Positions 35,295 to 42,877 of a stretch of 64,000 nucleotides of DNA are shown piece by piece. Position 1 is the first letter of the stretch; the number at the start of each line of letters is the position of its first letter. The translations under genes and the position numbers were made by a program. Origin of the DNA: Deltaproteobacteria bacterium. Lineage in GTDB: Bacteria; Lernaellota; Lernaellaia; JACKCT01. Below the pieces are notes generated by a model, which made no database searches, was not told the origin of the DNA, and worked only from the letters and a program-made list of their open reading frames with translations. The stretch lies in the NCBI GenBank assembly GCA_020633895.1, contig JACKCT010000007.1:62001-126000 (forward strand). The letters run 5' to 3'.

Positions 35295-36314
35295 ATGAGT
35301 GCCGCATCCAAGGGGTCGCTGGAAGTCGGCGTGGAGGCCATGGCGCCCCAGTTCGACACGTGCTGCCCCCATTGCAACACCACCTTCCGACTGGGCCGGG
35401 ACGCCCCCCTGATCAAGGTCGACATCCAGACCCTGCTGGCCGAGCGCGCCGCCGAGCAGGCCAAGAAGAAAGACGATGAATTTCAAGCCTTTGTGGTCAA
35501 TAAGCTGCTGGACAAGGACTTCCAGGTTCCTCTGCTTCCCCATGTGGCGGTCAAGGTCATGCGCCTGACGAGCGATCACCATTCGTCCATGCAGGACATG
35601 GCTCGCGTCATCATGACCGACCAGGGTATCGCCTCCAAAATCCTGCAAATCGCCAACTCGCCGGTCTATGCCGGTAACGAGCCGGTCAAAACGGTCAGCC
35701 AAGCCCTGGTGCGCATCGGCCAGACCGAGATCCGCAACATCATGCTGTCCATTGCCTTGCAAGGAAAAGTCTTTAAATCAAAGGGTTACACCGAATTGGC
35801 CAAGGGCCTGTGGGAGCACTCGGTGGCTGTGGCCTTCGCGTCCCGCGTCGTGGCCAACGCCTTACGAATGCCCAAGGAAGAGGCATTTCTTTCCGGTCTG
35901 ATGCATGAGTTGGGAAAGATGGTTCTGCTCAACATCATCGAGAAGGCCGAGCGCCAGTTCAACGTGGATTATCACGCCAACCGTCAATTAGTTGACAAGA
36001 TTTTGAATCGCTACCACGGCAACGTCGGCGAAATGGTGGCCGAAAAGTGGGAGCAGATGCCCGAAGAGCTGCTTCGCATCCTCGTGATGCATTCCTACAC
36101 GGTGGATATCGCGGCGGCCGACCGGATGATCGCCGTCGTGATGGTCGCCGACGACATCGTCGAGCGAAGGGGCATCGGTCCGGGTGAGCCCAAGGAGATC
36201 GAACTCAGCGAAGGGCCGGGGGCCAAGTCCCTGGGGCTGTCCGCGGATGCCTGCGCCGAGCTCGATCGCCGATTTGCCAAAGCCTACGACCAAGCACAGG
36301 GGATCTTCGTATGA
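35295..36314 (+). CDS. HDOD-domain protein with N-terminal zinc-ribbon-like motif
   Basis: About 339 residues. Near the N-terminus, CCPHCNTTFRLGRD resembles the half zinc-ribbon (MJ0042-type finger) common in myxobacterial and deltaproteobacterial proteins. The HDOD domain covers about 80-280: FQVPLLPHVAVKVMRLTSD, IMTDQGIASKILQIANS, VSQALVRIGQTEIRNIMLSI, and AFLSGLMHELGKMVLLNIIE, in which the HELGK retains an HD-like His but the classic HD pair is not conserved. HDOD proteins work in signalling, motility and cell-cycle control without phosphodiesterase activity. ATG 35295 is given; ATG 35340 with GGAGG close upstream is an alternative. It overlaps the next gene as ATGA. Confidence 0.82.
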   Translation: MSAASKGSLEVGVEAMAPQFDTCCPHCNTTFRLGRDAPLIKVDIQTLLAERAAEQAKKKDDEFQAFVVNKLLDKDFQVPLLPHVAVKVMRLTSDHHSSMQDMARVIMTDQGIASKILQIANSPVYAGNEPVKTVSQALVRIGQTEIRNIMLSIALQGKVFKSKGYTELAKGLWEHSVAVAFASRVVANALRMPKEEAFLSGLMHELGKMVLLNIIEKAERQFNVDYHANRQLVDKILNRYHGNVGEMVAEKWEQMPEELLRILVMHSYTVDIAAADRMIAVVMVADDIVERRGIGPGEPKEIELSEGPGAKSLGLSADACAELDRRFAKAYDQAQGIFV

Positions 36315-37321
36315 TCCGTTCCCGAATCTGCAATGTCTTTGTTCACCGGGCGATCGGTTTGGCCATGGCCCTCGCCATGCTGGCGGCCGTGGGTTGTTCC
36401 AGCCAGGTGGTCAAGGTGCCGGTCAATCCCTACGTGGACCCGGACGTCAACCGGCGCGTCATGAAACGGGTGGCCGTGCTGCCGTTCGTTGTGCCCGAAC
36501 AACTGCATTTCGATCAGGGGGGCGAGGCGGTCAGCATCCAGGCGACGAATCTGTTCATCGCCGAATTGGCCGAGGAAGGCCTCTACGATCTGGTCGATCC
36601 GGAACTGGTCCGCGCGGCTCTCAAGAACCACTTCCCCAACCCCCGTGACTGGATTTTCCAGGGCTCGCCGCGAGAAGCCACGCGCATCGCCCGGGAAGTC
36701 GGCGCCGACGGTGTGGTCTTCGGCGTCATCACGAACTACATCCACGGCAACCTCTCCGACAGCCGCTTCGAGGTGGAAATCTCCGCGATCGAGGTGGCCG
36801 GGGTGGTGACGGTCTGGCGGGTGAAGGAAGTGCTCATCGGACGGGGCGGCAAGAAGCTTATCAACGAAACGCCCGAGTCGGTGCCGCCCAGCGAGCTGGC
36901 CGAAGTGGCGGCCAAGGACGCCGCCGACCAGGTGCGGCGCATTCACGAGGCCGGCGGGCCGATCAACGTGGTGAGCATGTCTTACCGCCAGAAATGGGGG
37001 TACGGCCTGATCGCCGGGGGTGCTCTGAGTACCGCCGCGGCTCTGTATTATTACAACCGTTCCGAGGAAGCCTATCGACGGTACAAGGATTCGGACAACG
37101 ACAAGGATATCGATCGCTACCGAGATCAGGTGGAGGTCAACGACCAGGCCTGGCAGGTATTCGGGCTTTTGGGGCTGTCGGGTTTGGGCGCCGGGACGTA
37201 TCTGGTGCTCACCGATCAGACGATGAAAACCGCCGATATCGCGGACAACGAACCGCGCTTCGCCATCGCGCCGACGCTCATCGAATGGACGCCGGGCGTG
37301 CTGCTTTCCTGGCGATTTTAG
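36311..37321 (+). CDS. CsgG/LpoB-like outer-membrane lipoprotein
   Basis: This 336-residue protein has a signal peptide with lipobox AAVGC (Cys29), then a domain with VAVLPFVVPEQL, LFIAELAEEGLYDLVDPELV and REVGADGVVFGVI, the pattern of the CsgG/LpoB/GNA1162-type nucleotide-free beta-alpha fold found in secretion-associated lipoproteins. Two short hydrophobic segments near residues 235 and 285 follow. It could form part of an outer-membrane complex; partner unknown. The ATGA overlap with the HDOD gene means the two are translated together under the sigma-54-like promoter. Confidence 0.72.
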   Translation: MIRSRICNVFVHRAIGLAMALAMLAAVGCSSQVVKVPVNPYVDPDVNRRVMKRVAVLPFVVPEQLHFDQGGEAVSIQATNLFIAELAEEGLYDLVDPELVRAALKNHFPNPRDWIFQGSPREATRIAREVGADGVVFGVITNYIHGNLSDSRFEVEISAIEVAGVVTVWRVKEVLIGRGGKKLINETPESVPPSELAEVAAKDAADQVRRIHEAGGPINVVSMSYRQKWGYGLIAGGALSTAAALYYYNRSEEAYRRYKDSDNDKDIDRYRDQVEVNDQAWQVFGLLGLSGLGAGTYLVLTDQTMKTADIADNEPRFAIAPTLIEWTPGVLLSWRF

Positions 37322-37333
37322 GGGTCAGCCACC

Positions 37334-38341
37334 ATGGGACGTGAAGATCAAGACGCGCTCAATACCCGGCACATCGCCGCTCTCGGCCAGATGTGGCTGG
37401 CGCTGGTGTTCTTTTTGCTGACGGCCACCTGTGCCCGCGACTTCGAGCGGCCCAGCACGAACGGCGGCAGCTCGATGACCGTCGATTCGGTCTCGCCCAA
37501 CTTCGGCTCGTCCGCCGAGGAGGTGCAGATCAGCATTCGCGGCACCAACTTCGGCGGGACCGTCTCGGTTTTCATCGGCGCCTCGGAATGCACCGCCGTG
37601 GACATCGTTTCCGGCCAATTGATGACCGCCGTGGTGCCGACGGGTATCGAGGAGGGAACCTACGACGTGCTGGTCACTTCGCCTTCCAAGGGGACGGCGG
37701 TGGCCGAGGCGGCCTACACGGTCATCGATCCGAGCGCGCTGTACGTCGGGTCCATCACGCCGAATCGAGCCATCAACGACGTGTCGACAAGCGTTCTGAT
37801 CGCGGGGCAGAACTTCATTTCGCCGGTGGTTGTGACCCTGGGCGACGAAGAGATGATCAACGTGCAGTCCACAACCGCCCTTCAGATCGAAGGCATTGTC
37901 CCCGCCGGAATCGCCGGGGGGATCTATGACGTGCTCGTCACCAACCCGGACGGCACCGTCGCCACGCTGGAAGCCGGTTTCGAGGTGGTGGACGCCGCCG
38001 CGATCCGCATCGACTCCATCGACCCGACGACCGCCTCCAATGCGGAGGATGTGAACCTGTCCATCCTGGGCGCCAACTTCGTCTCGCCGGTGACGGTCTA
38101 CTTGGGCGATGTGGCGCTGGACGATCCGGAGCCGGTGGTGCAATCCAGCACGCGCATCGCGGCCGTGGTGCCGGCGGGTCTGGCGGCGGGAGTGTACGAC
38201 GTGACGGTCGAGGACGAGGACGGCATGTCCGACACCTACAGCTCCTTCACACTCACCGAGGGCGACGACGACGACGACGATGACGACGACGACGATGATG
38301 ATGATGACGATGACGACACCGGCGACGACGACGTCGTGTGA
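37334..38341 (+). CDS. TIG/IPT-repeat surface protein with C-terminal poly-Asp tract
   Basis: This 335-residue protein has one N-terminal hydrophobic segment (MWLALVFFLLTATC), possibly a non-canonical lipobox ending at Cys33, followed by three TIG/IPT immunoglobulin-like repeats at about 48-130, 135-215 and 222-311 (each has a VDSVSPNFGS-type start and an IEEGTYDVLVTSP-type end). The end is a run of 18 Asp and a TGDDDVV tail. TIG domains are extracellular structural or binding modules. The terminal poly-Asp is similar in composition to the linkers of the lipoprotein glycosidases, but here it lies at the C-terminus. It follows the lipoprotein gene by 12 bases. Confidence 0.75.
   Translation: MGREDQDALNTRHIAALGQMWLALVFFLLTATCARDFERPSTNGGSSMTVDSVSPNFGSSAEEVQISIRGTNFGGTVSVFIGASECTAVDIVSGQLMTAVVPTGIEEGTYDVLVTSPSKGTAVAEAAYTVIDPSALYVGSITPNRAINDVSTSVLIAGQNFISPVVVTLGDEEMINVQSTTALQIEGIVPAGIAGGIYDVLVTNPDGTVATLEAGFEVVDAAAIRIDSIDPTTASNAEDVNLSILGANFVSPVTVYLGDVALDDPEPVVQSSTRIAAVVPAGLAAGVYDVTVEDEDGMSDTYSSFTLTEGDDDDDDDDDDDDDDDDDDTGDDDVV
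38264..38317 (+). repeat. GAC/GAT trinucleotide repeat encoding poly-Asp
   Basis: Eighteen consecutive GAC or GAT codons end the TIG-repeat gene. Such a triplet tract may change length by slippage without shifting the frame. The mixture of GAC and GAT shows it is not a freshly expanded pure repeat. Confidence 0.85.
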
Positions 38342-38435
38342 CGTCCGTCGAATCGGTCTGTAAAATCCGATTTCCTTCGCGGCGTTCAATGGTTTAGAGT
38401 GGGCGCCGCGATGCATCTTTCAGGCGGTTAGGGCC

Positions 38436-39110
38436 ATGGCCGGCGATAAGAAATCCGAAAAACTCGGCTCTCACGAATGGGAGCAGACGCAGCTTCAAAT
38501 CCAGCGCGGATTCGAGGCGGACATGATGGTCCACGATCTGTCCAACACGATCGGCGGGCTGATTGGCTACGCTCAACTCGCGGAAATGACCCAAGAAACT
38601 CAGGATCTGCTGGAATGCGCCCGACGGGTGAACGGATCGCTTCAGGAGGGTAAGCAGCGGATCACCGATTTCAAGACCCGCTTCGGCGGATCCCGCACCC
38701 CGGTGATTCTCGCGCTACGGCCGTTCATCGAGGCCCTGGCCCAGGAATTGGCCGATGAATGGGGCGAGGACGGACCGCAACTCATGGTCGATGTTCCGTC
38801 CCGGTTGATGATCGGCGAAAAATTGACACTTCGCCGTGTCCTGATGGCGCTTCTGACCAATGTCGCCGCCCACGCCAAGTCCGGTGAGAAGGTATCGATC
38901 AAGGCGGCCGTCGACGGCGGCGAGTTGGTGCTCACCCTGGGTCTGGAAGGGCATAAGGCCGTTGAAAATTCCGAGTTATCGGTGACTTATCCGCTTCGCG
39001 GCGATCACGCCCGACAAATTGAAGTCGATGTGATGCAGATGAACGGGGTGCATTCGCGCCATGGGTCCAAGCTTGGCGCTCCCGTCGACGAGATGCGATT
39101 CACCCTCTGA
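38436..39110 (+). CDS. Degenerate histidine-kinase-like protein (possible phosphotransferase)
   Basis: The 224-residue soluble protein has an H-box-like segment ADMMVHDLSNTIGGLIGYAQ with His33, a second helix, and then a region resembling a HATPase domain: LTLRRVLMALLTNVAAHAKS keeps the N-box Asn142. The G1/G2 (DxGxG, GxG) ATP-binding boxes are missing, and the C-terminus only preserves the last beta-strand pattern (GAPVDEMRFTL). This is the layout of histidine-kinase-derived phosphotransferases such as ChpT, which dimerise through the His helix. Lack of a sensor or membrane segment supports that reading. The gene lies directly before the sigma-54 promoter of the fliL operon, so a role in flagellar signalling is plausible. 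It could instead be a decayed kinase. Confidence 0.6.
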   Translation: MAGDKKSEKLGSHEWEQTQLQIQRGFEADMMVHDLSNTIGGLIGYAQLAEMTQETQDLLECARRVNGSLQEGKQRITDFKTRFGGSRTPVILALRPFIEALAQELADEWGEDGPQLMVDVPSRLMIGEKLTLRRVLMALLTNVAAHAKSGEKVSIKAAVDGGELVLTLGLEGHKAVENSELSVTYPLRGDHARQIEVDVMQMNGVHSRHGSKLGAPVDEMRFTL

Positions 39111-39192
39111 GCATCTTCCCGGTCCGACGGTCTGACAGAACTTGGCTTGGTTCGGGCCGCTTCGATGTCAACTTCTTGACAAGGCTTCGGCC

Positions 39193-39224
39193 GATTTGAC
39201 CGCAAATCGACGGTCCCCACCGTC
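39193..39224 (+). promoter_or_regulatory. Two adjacent short hairpins upstream of the fliL promoter
   Basis: Two perfect inverted repeats abut: GATTTG/CAAATC with a 4-base loop (39193-39208) and GACGGT/ACCGTC with loop CCCC (39209-39224). They are followed by A6 rather than T-rich sequence, so they are not a plus-strand intrinsic terminator. Their position about 130-160 bases upstream of the -24 element suits an enhancer site; that role is inferred. Confidence 0.4.
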
Positions 39225-39354
39225 AAAAAACCGCGCTACCGACGTCTGAATCTCCGAAAGTCTTTCTCGTAAACCATCATAATAACAAGTGGTTACGTTC
39301 TTGATGTTCCCGGCGCGGACGCCGGGCGTGACGGCATTTCCAGTCGCGTGGGCG

Positions 39355-39370
39355 TGGCACAACGCTTGCA
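39355..39370 (+). promoter_or_regulatory. Sigma-54 promoter of the fliL-fliA operon
   Basis: TGGCAC-AACGC-TTGCA is an exact match to the sigma-54 -24/-12 consensus with correct five-base spacing. It is 67 bases upstream of fliL and precedes a run of closely spaced flagellar genes through fliA. An enhancer-binding activator is required; none is encoded in this window. Confidence 0.9.
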
Positions 39371-39437
39371 GAAATGGGCGTCGCATCCCCATGCGGGAGC
39401 CGATTTCGAAGTTGGACGTCAAAACGCGAGGATCCAA

Positions 39438-39953
39438 ATGGCCACGGACGAGTTGAACAGCGAAGAAGCTCCCGGAATCGAAGCCGCCGGCAAAAAAGGC
39501 GGCGGGAGCAAGAAACTCATCATCATCGGTGTTGTGGCGGTCCTGCTGCTGGGCGGAGGCGGGGGCGCTTTGTTCGCCACCGGAGTGATCGGCGGTTCGT
39601 CCGAGGCCGAGGCCGCGGCGGTTGCCGAGCCGATTCGCCTGCCCACCGAGGCGCGCCCGACGGTTCCCCTCAAGGAATTCGTCGTGAACCTGGCGGATGT
39701 GGACAAGGCCAAGTACCTGAAGCTGGGCATCGAGTTGGAAGCGGCCAACGCCGAAGTGGCGGCGGTCATCGAGCCGTCGACCCCGGCTATCCGGGACTCC
39801 ATCGTGGAGCTGCTTTCGTCCAAATCCTACGCCCAGATCCGCGACGCCAAGGGCAAGGCCCGTCTGCGTCAGGAGCTGTTGGTCCGCCTCAATGAAATCC
39901 TGGGCACCAACGGCATCACGCAGGTCTATTTCACCGACTTCATCGTGCAGTAG
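39438..39953 (+). CDS. fliL: Flagellar basal-body-associated protein FliL
   Basis: The 171-residue protein begins with an acidic cytoplasmic stretch and one transmembrane helix (KLIIIGVVAVLLLGGGGGAL), followed by a periplasmic domain with TVPLKEFVVNLADVDKAKYL and SSKSYAQIRDAKGKARLRQEL, the conserved FliL core. FliL surrounds the stator units and aids torque. It is the first gene after the sigma-54 promoter. The longer frame to 39348 runs across the promoter and is rejected. Confidence 0.92.
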   Translation: MATDELNSEEAPGIEAAGKKGGGSKKLIIIGVVAVLLLGGGGGALFATGVIGGSSEAEAAAVAEPIRLPTEARPTVPLKEFVVNLADVDKAKYLKLGIELEAANAEVAAVIEPSTPAIRDSIVELLSSKSYAQIRDAKGKARLRQELLVRLNEILGTNGITQVYFTDFIVQ

Positions 39954-39964
39954 GCGAGGGTTCG

Positions 39965-40999
39965 ATGAACCAGGTTCTCTCCCAAAGTGAAGTCGACGCT
40001 CTGCTCGAGGCGGTGTCCTCCGGCGAGATCGAAGACGACATGCTCGACGAGGCGGCGTTGGGGTCGATCGAGGGCTCGGTGGCCCAGACCCCCGGCGCTA
40101 CCCATAAACGCGGCGAGGTCCGCAACTACGACCTGACCAGCCAGGACCGCATCTTCCGTGGGAAGATGCCGATGCTCGACGTGATCCACGAAAAGTTCTG
40201 CCGGGACTTTCGCGGTATCTTGTCCATGGACCTGGGACGCATCGCGGATATCGAGCAGCACGAATCCCGGCTGATCAAATGCCAGGAATTTCTCAACAGC
40301 CTGCCGCTGCCCTCGTGCCTGTCGGTGTTCAAGATGTCGCCGCTGCCGGGCAACGGCGTGGTCGTGGTCGATTCCCAATTCGTGTTCACCATCGTCGACA
40401 TCTTCTGCGGCGGTTCGGGCAAGAGCGCCTACCGGGTCGAGGGGCGGGACTTTTCGTCCATCGAACTGGGCATTCTCAAACGCATCGTCGTCTCGGCGGT
40501 CAAGGAATTCGGCAAGGCCTGGCGGCCGGTGTTTCCCTGCGACGTGGAATTCCTGCGGACCGAGATCAATCCCCAGTTCGTGTCCATCGCCCACCCCAAC
40601 GAGGTGGTGGTGTGCCTGTCGAGCACGGTGGACGTGGAAGGGGTGACGGGCCGGATGAAGATCGTCTTTCCCTACTCGACGATCGAGCCCATCCGCGAGC
40701 GCCTGTCCAACACCTTCGTCGGCGAAAAAGGCGAGTTGGACCGGATGTGGAAAAACGAGGTGCGCAATCATCTGTGCGACACGTCGGTGGAACTCAAGGC
40801 CGTGATGGGCCAGATCCAGATGTCCATCGGCGATGTGTTGAATATGAAGGTGGGCGACGTGCTGACCACCGATCGTTTTAGCGACGCCCCCTTGGATCTG
40901 CTGGTCGAGAACAAGGTCAAGTACAAGGTCGAATCCGGAGTGGTGCGCGGATACAAGGCCCTTCAAGTGATGAAAAAGGCGCCCCAGCGCGGGCGTTAG
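39965..40999 (+). CDS. fliM: Flagellar motor switch protein FliM
   Basis: The 344-residue protein opens LSQSEVDALLEAV, the CheY-P-binding helix, followed by RNYDLTSQDRIFRGKMPMLD, KFCRDFRGILSMDLG and a C-terminal SpoA-type domain near 255-335 (VELKAVMGQIQMSIGDVLNM). It forms the middle layer of the C-ring and receives CheY-P to switch rotation. It starts 11 bases after fliL and is followed by fliN after 11 bases. Confidence 0.96.
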   Translation: MNQVLSQSEVDALLEAVSSGEIEDDMLDEAALGSIEGSVAQTPGATHKRGEVRNYDLTSQDRIFRGKMPMLDVIHEKFCRDFRGILSMDLGRIADIEQHESRLIKCQEFLNSLPLPSCLSVFKMSPLPGNGVVVVDSQFVFTIVDIFCGGSGKSAYRVEGRDFSSIELGILKRIVVSAVKEFGKAWRPVFPCDVEFLRTEINPQFVSIAHPNEVVVCLSSTVDVEGVTGRMKIVFPYSTIEPIRERLSNTFVGEKGELDRMWKNEVRNHLCDTSVELKAVMGQIQMSIGDVLNMKVGDVLTTDRFSDAPLDLLVENKVKYKVESGVVRGYKALQVMKKAPQRGR

Positions 41000-41010
41000 G
41001 GGAGAATTCC

Positions 41011-41508
41011 ATGAACGACGAAACGCCGGACAAAAACGTTTCTTCCGACGAGATCGACAATCTGCTGGCCGAGTTCGAGGACGAAGCGGACGACGCCGCC
41101 GCGCCGGCCGAAACCCAGGCGGCCCCCTCGCGGGAAGACGCCGAGGAGCGTGAGGCCGCGCCCGCGCCCGAAGCTTCGCGTCGCGAGCCGACGTTGGACG
41201 ACGGCGCCCCGGCGTTGCCGCCGAGAAGCGACGGCAAGGCGAGCATGCGGGACATGGAGTTTCTCAAGGACATTCCGCTGGTCGTGTCGGTGGAGGTGGG
41301 ACGCACCAAGCAGACGATCGGTGAACTGTTGTCCCTGGGATCCGGATCCATCGTGGAACTGGAAAAACTGGCCGGCGAGCCCCTGGAGATCTTCGTGAAC
41401 CAGAAACTGGTGGCCCGGGGCGAGGCGGTGATCGTCAATGAGAAATTCGGCGTGCGTCTGACGGATGTGGTGAGCCACTCCGAGCGCCTGGAAAACCTCA
41501 AGCAGTAA
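41011..41508 (+). CDS. fliN: Flagellar motor switch protein FliN
   Basis: The 165-residue product has a SpoA domain at about 83-160: LKDIPLVVSVEVGRTKQTI, LLSLGSGSIVELEKLAGEPL, and VNQKLVARGEAVIVNEKFGV. FliN forms the bottom of the C-ring and docks the export apparatus. Unusually, the first 20 residues contain SSDEIDNLLAEFED, similar to the FliM/FliY CheY-binding helix, followed by an acidic, Ala-rich linker. It lacks the CheC-like domain of FliY, so FliN is the better name. Confidence 0.95.
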   Translation: MNDETPDKNVSSDEIDNLLAEFEDEADDAAAPAETQAAPSREDAEEREAAPAPEASRREPTLDDGAPALPPRSDGKASMRDMEFLKDIPLVVSVEVGRTKQTIGELLSLGSGSIVELEKLAGEPLEIFVNQKLVARGEAVIVNEKFGVRLTDVVSHSERLENLKQ

Positions 41509-41563
41509 AGCGTTCGGCCGCGCGCGAGGCGGCCGATGAAGACTTCCGACAAGGAGGCGCGCG

Positions 41564-42826
41564 ATGTTTCGACAAACCCAAAAAATCGCCCTGATCGCCC
41601 TGGTGGCGACGGCCCTGTTCGCCGCGAACGCGTTGGCGGCGGGGACGACCTTGACCAAGGCCGAGAAGGCGCGCCTCAACCATATCTCCGAGGTCAAGGC
41701 TTCGCTCAAGGGCGACACCGAGATCCTGGCCTTCGAGGTGCCCAAGAAGATGCGGGCGATCGGCAAGATCCGCCCGACCTTCGACGCGGCCAAAAACGAA
41801 TTGACCTTCACGCTTCCCGGCAGCTACATCGACGCGGCCAACCAGGAAGTCCCGGCGCTATCATCGGACATCGTCAAACGCGCCACCCTGACGCAGACCG
41901 CGACCAAGGACGTGGACGTCACGCTGGCCATCGATCCGGCTTACGATCTGGAGAGCCAGCGTCTGGTCTTCCAACCGACCAACAAGGGTCTGCGCCTGCA
42001 TCTGCCGAAATATGACGGCTTCGAGCCGACCGCCGACGCCACCGACGAGGAAGAAAGCACCTTCGTCGCCGGAACCATGGGCGCCTCGGGCGACAAAGCC
42101 AAGGCGATCGGCGATCCGATCGATCTGGAGAAGCTCTTCGCCCAGGACCAGTCGGGCGCGAACGCGACAACGGACCAAACGAAAACGGCCGCCATCGGCC
42201 AGGGCGTTCCGACGCTGGGTTCGACGCTGGTGAAGGTGCTCTCGGCCCTCGCCATCGTGCTGGGCCTGATTCTCCTGTTCGCCGCGGCCTACAAACGCTT
42301 CGGCAAGGCGGGATCGATGATTCTGCCCCAACGGTCCGCCGCCCAATTGTCGGTGGTGGCGAGCCTGCCGGTCGGCCTGAAAAAACAGATCAGCGTGGTC
42401 GACATCGCGGGTGAGCTGTTGGTGCTGGGACTGGGCGAGGGCGAGATCCGCATGCTCACCCGCCTGGAAAACCCCGAGGCCATCGCCCGTCTGAGCAAAG
42501 GCAAGGGCGCGCCCGCCGCCGCGGGCGCCAACGGCTTTAACAACGCCCTGGCGCGCCAGTTGGAGCAGTACGAAACCATCGGCGCCGACAGCCCGGCCAA
42601 CGACGTGCCGTCTCTGTCGGGCAGCGACACCGAGCGCCGGTTCTTCGACGAAGACGCGATCAACGACGTGATTTCGAAGATCCAGCTTCCGCCCCGTCCC
42701 GAGCCCCAGGCGCCCCCGGCCCGGCCTCGCGCCGAGGCTCCGACGCCCCCGACCCCGCCGGTGGCCGCCGGTCCGTCGACCGTGGATTCGGTGCGCGAAC
42801 GGCTGGCGGGACTGCGTCGGCTTTAG
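41564..42826 (+). CDS. fliO: Flagellar biosynthesis protein FliO with long N-terminal periplasmic extension
   Basis: At 420 residues this is about three times the usual FliO length. A signal peptide is followed by about 185 residues of periplasmic sequence without recognised domain (beta-rich, AMIN-like at best), then a transmembrane helix at about 217-242 (VKVLSALAIVLGLILLFAAA), and the conserved FliO cytoplasmic core SMILPQRSAAQLSVVASLPV and LLVLGLGEGEIRMLTRLE. The C-terminal part is Pro/Ala-rich. Position between fliN and fliP fixes the identity. FliO helps assemble the FliP ring of the export gate. Confidence 0.88.
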   Translation: MFRQTQKIALIALVATALFAANALAAGTTLTKAEKARLNHISEVKASLKGDTEILAFEVPKKMRAIGKIRPTFDAAKNELTFTLPGSYIDAANQEVPALSSDIVKRATLTQTATKDVDVTLAIDPAYDLESQRLVFQPTNKGLRLHLPKYDGFEPTADATDEEESTFVAGTMGASGDKAKAIGDPIDLEKLFAQDQSGANATTDQTKTAAIGQGVPTLGSTLVKVLSALAIVLGLILLFAAAYKRFGKAGSMILPQRSAAQLSVVASLPVGLKKQISVVDIAGELLVLGLGEGEIRMLTRLENPEAIARLSKGKGAPAAAGANGFNNALARQLEQYETIGADSPANDVPSLSGSDTERRFFDEDAINDVISKIQLPPRPEPQAPPARPRAEAPTPPTPPVAAGPSTVDSVRERLAGLRRL

Positions 42827-42877
42827 ACGAAATCCGATCGGCCCGGCGTCGATGACCCGGGTCAACAATTCCACCCG

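Noticed and set aside
32573-35479. 968-codon plus-strand frame opposite the lytic transglycosylase
   Set aside because: It spans a real gene, its promoter and the HDOD start; composition is that of an antisense shadow.
39209-39230. GACGGT/ACCGTC stem followed by six A as an intrinsic terminator
   Set aside because: The A-run lies downstream on the plus strand, and on the minus strand the T-run precedes the stem, so neither direction gives a terminator.
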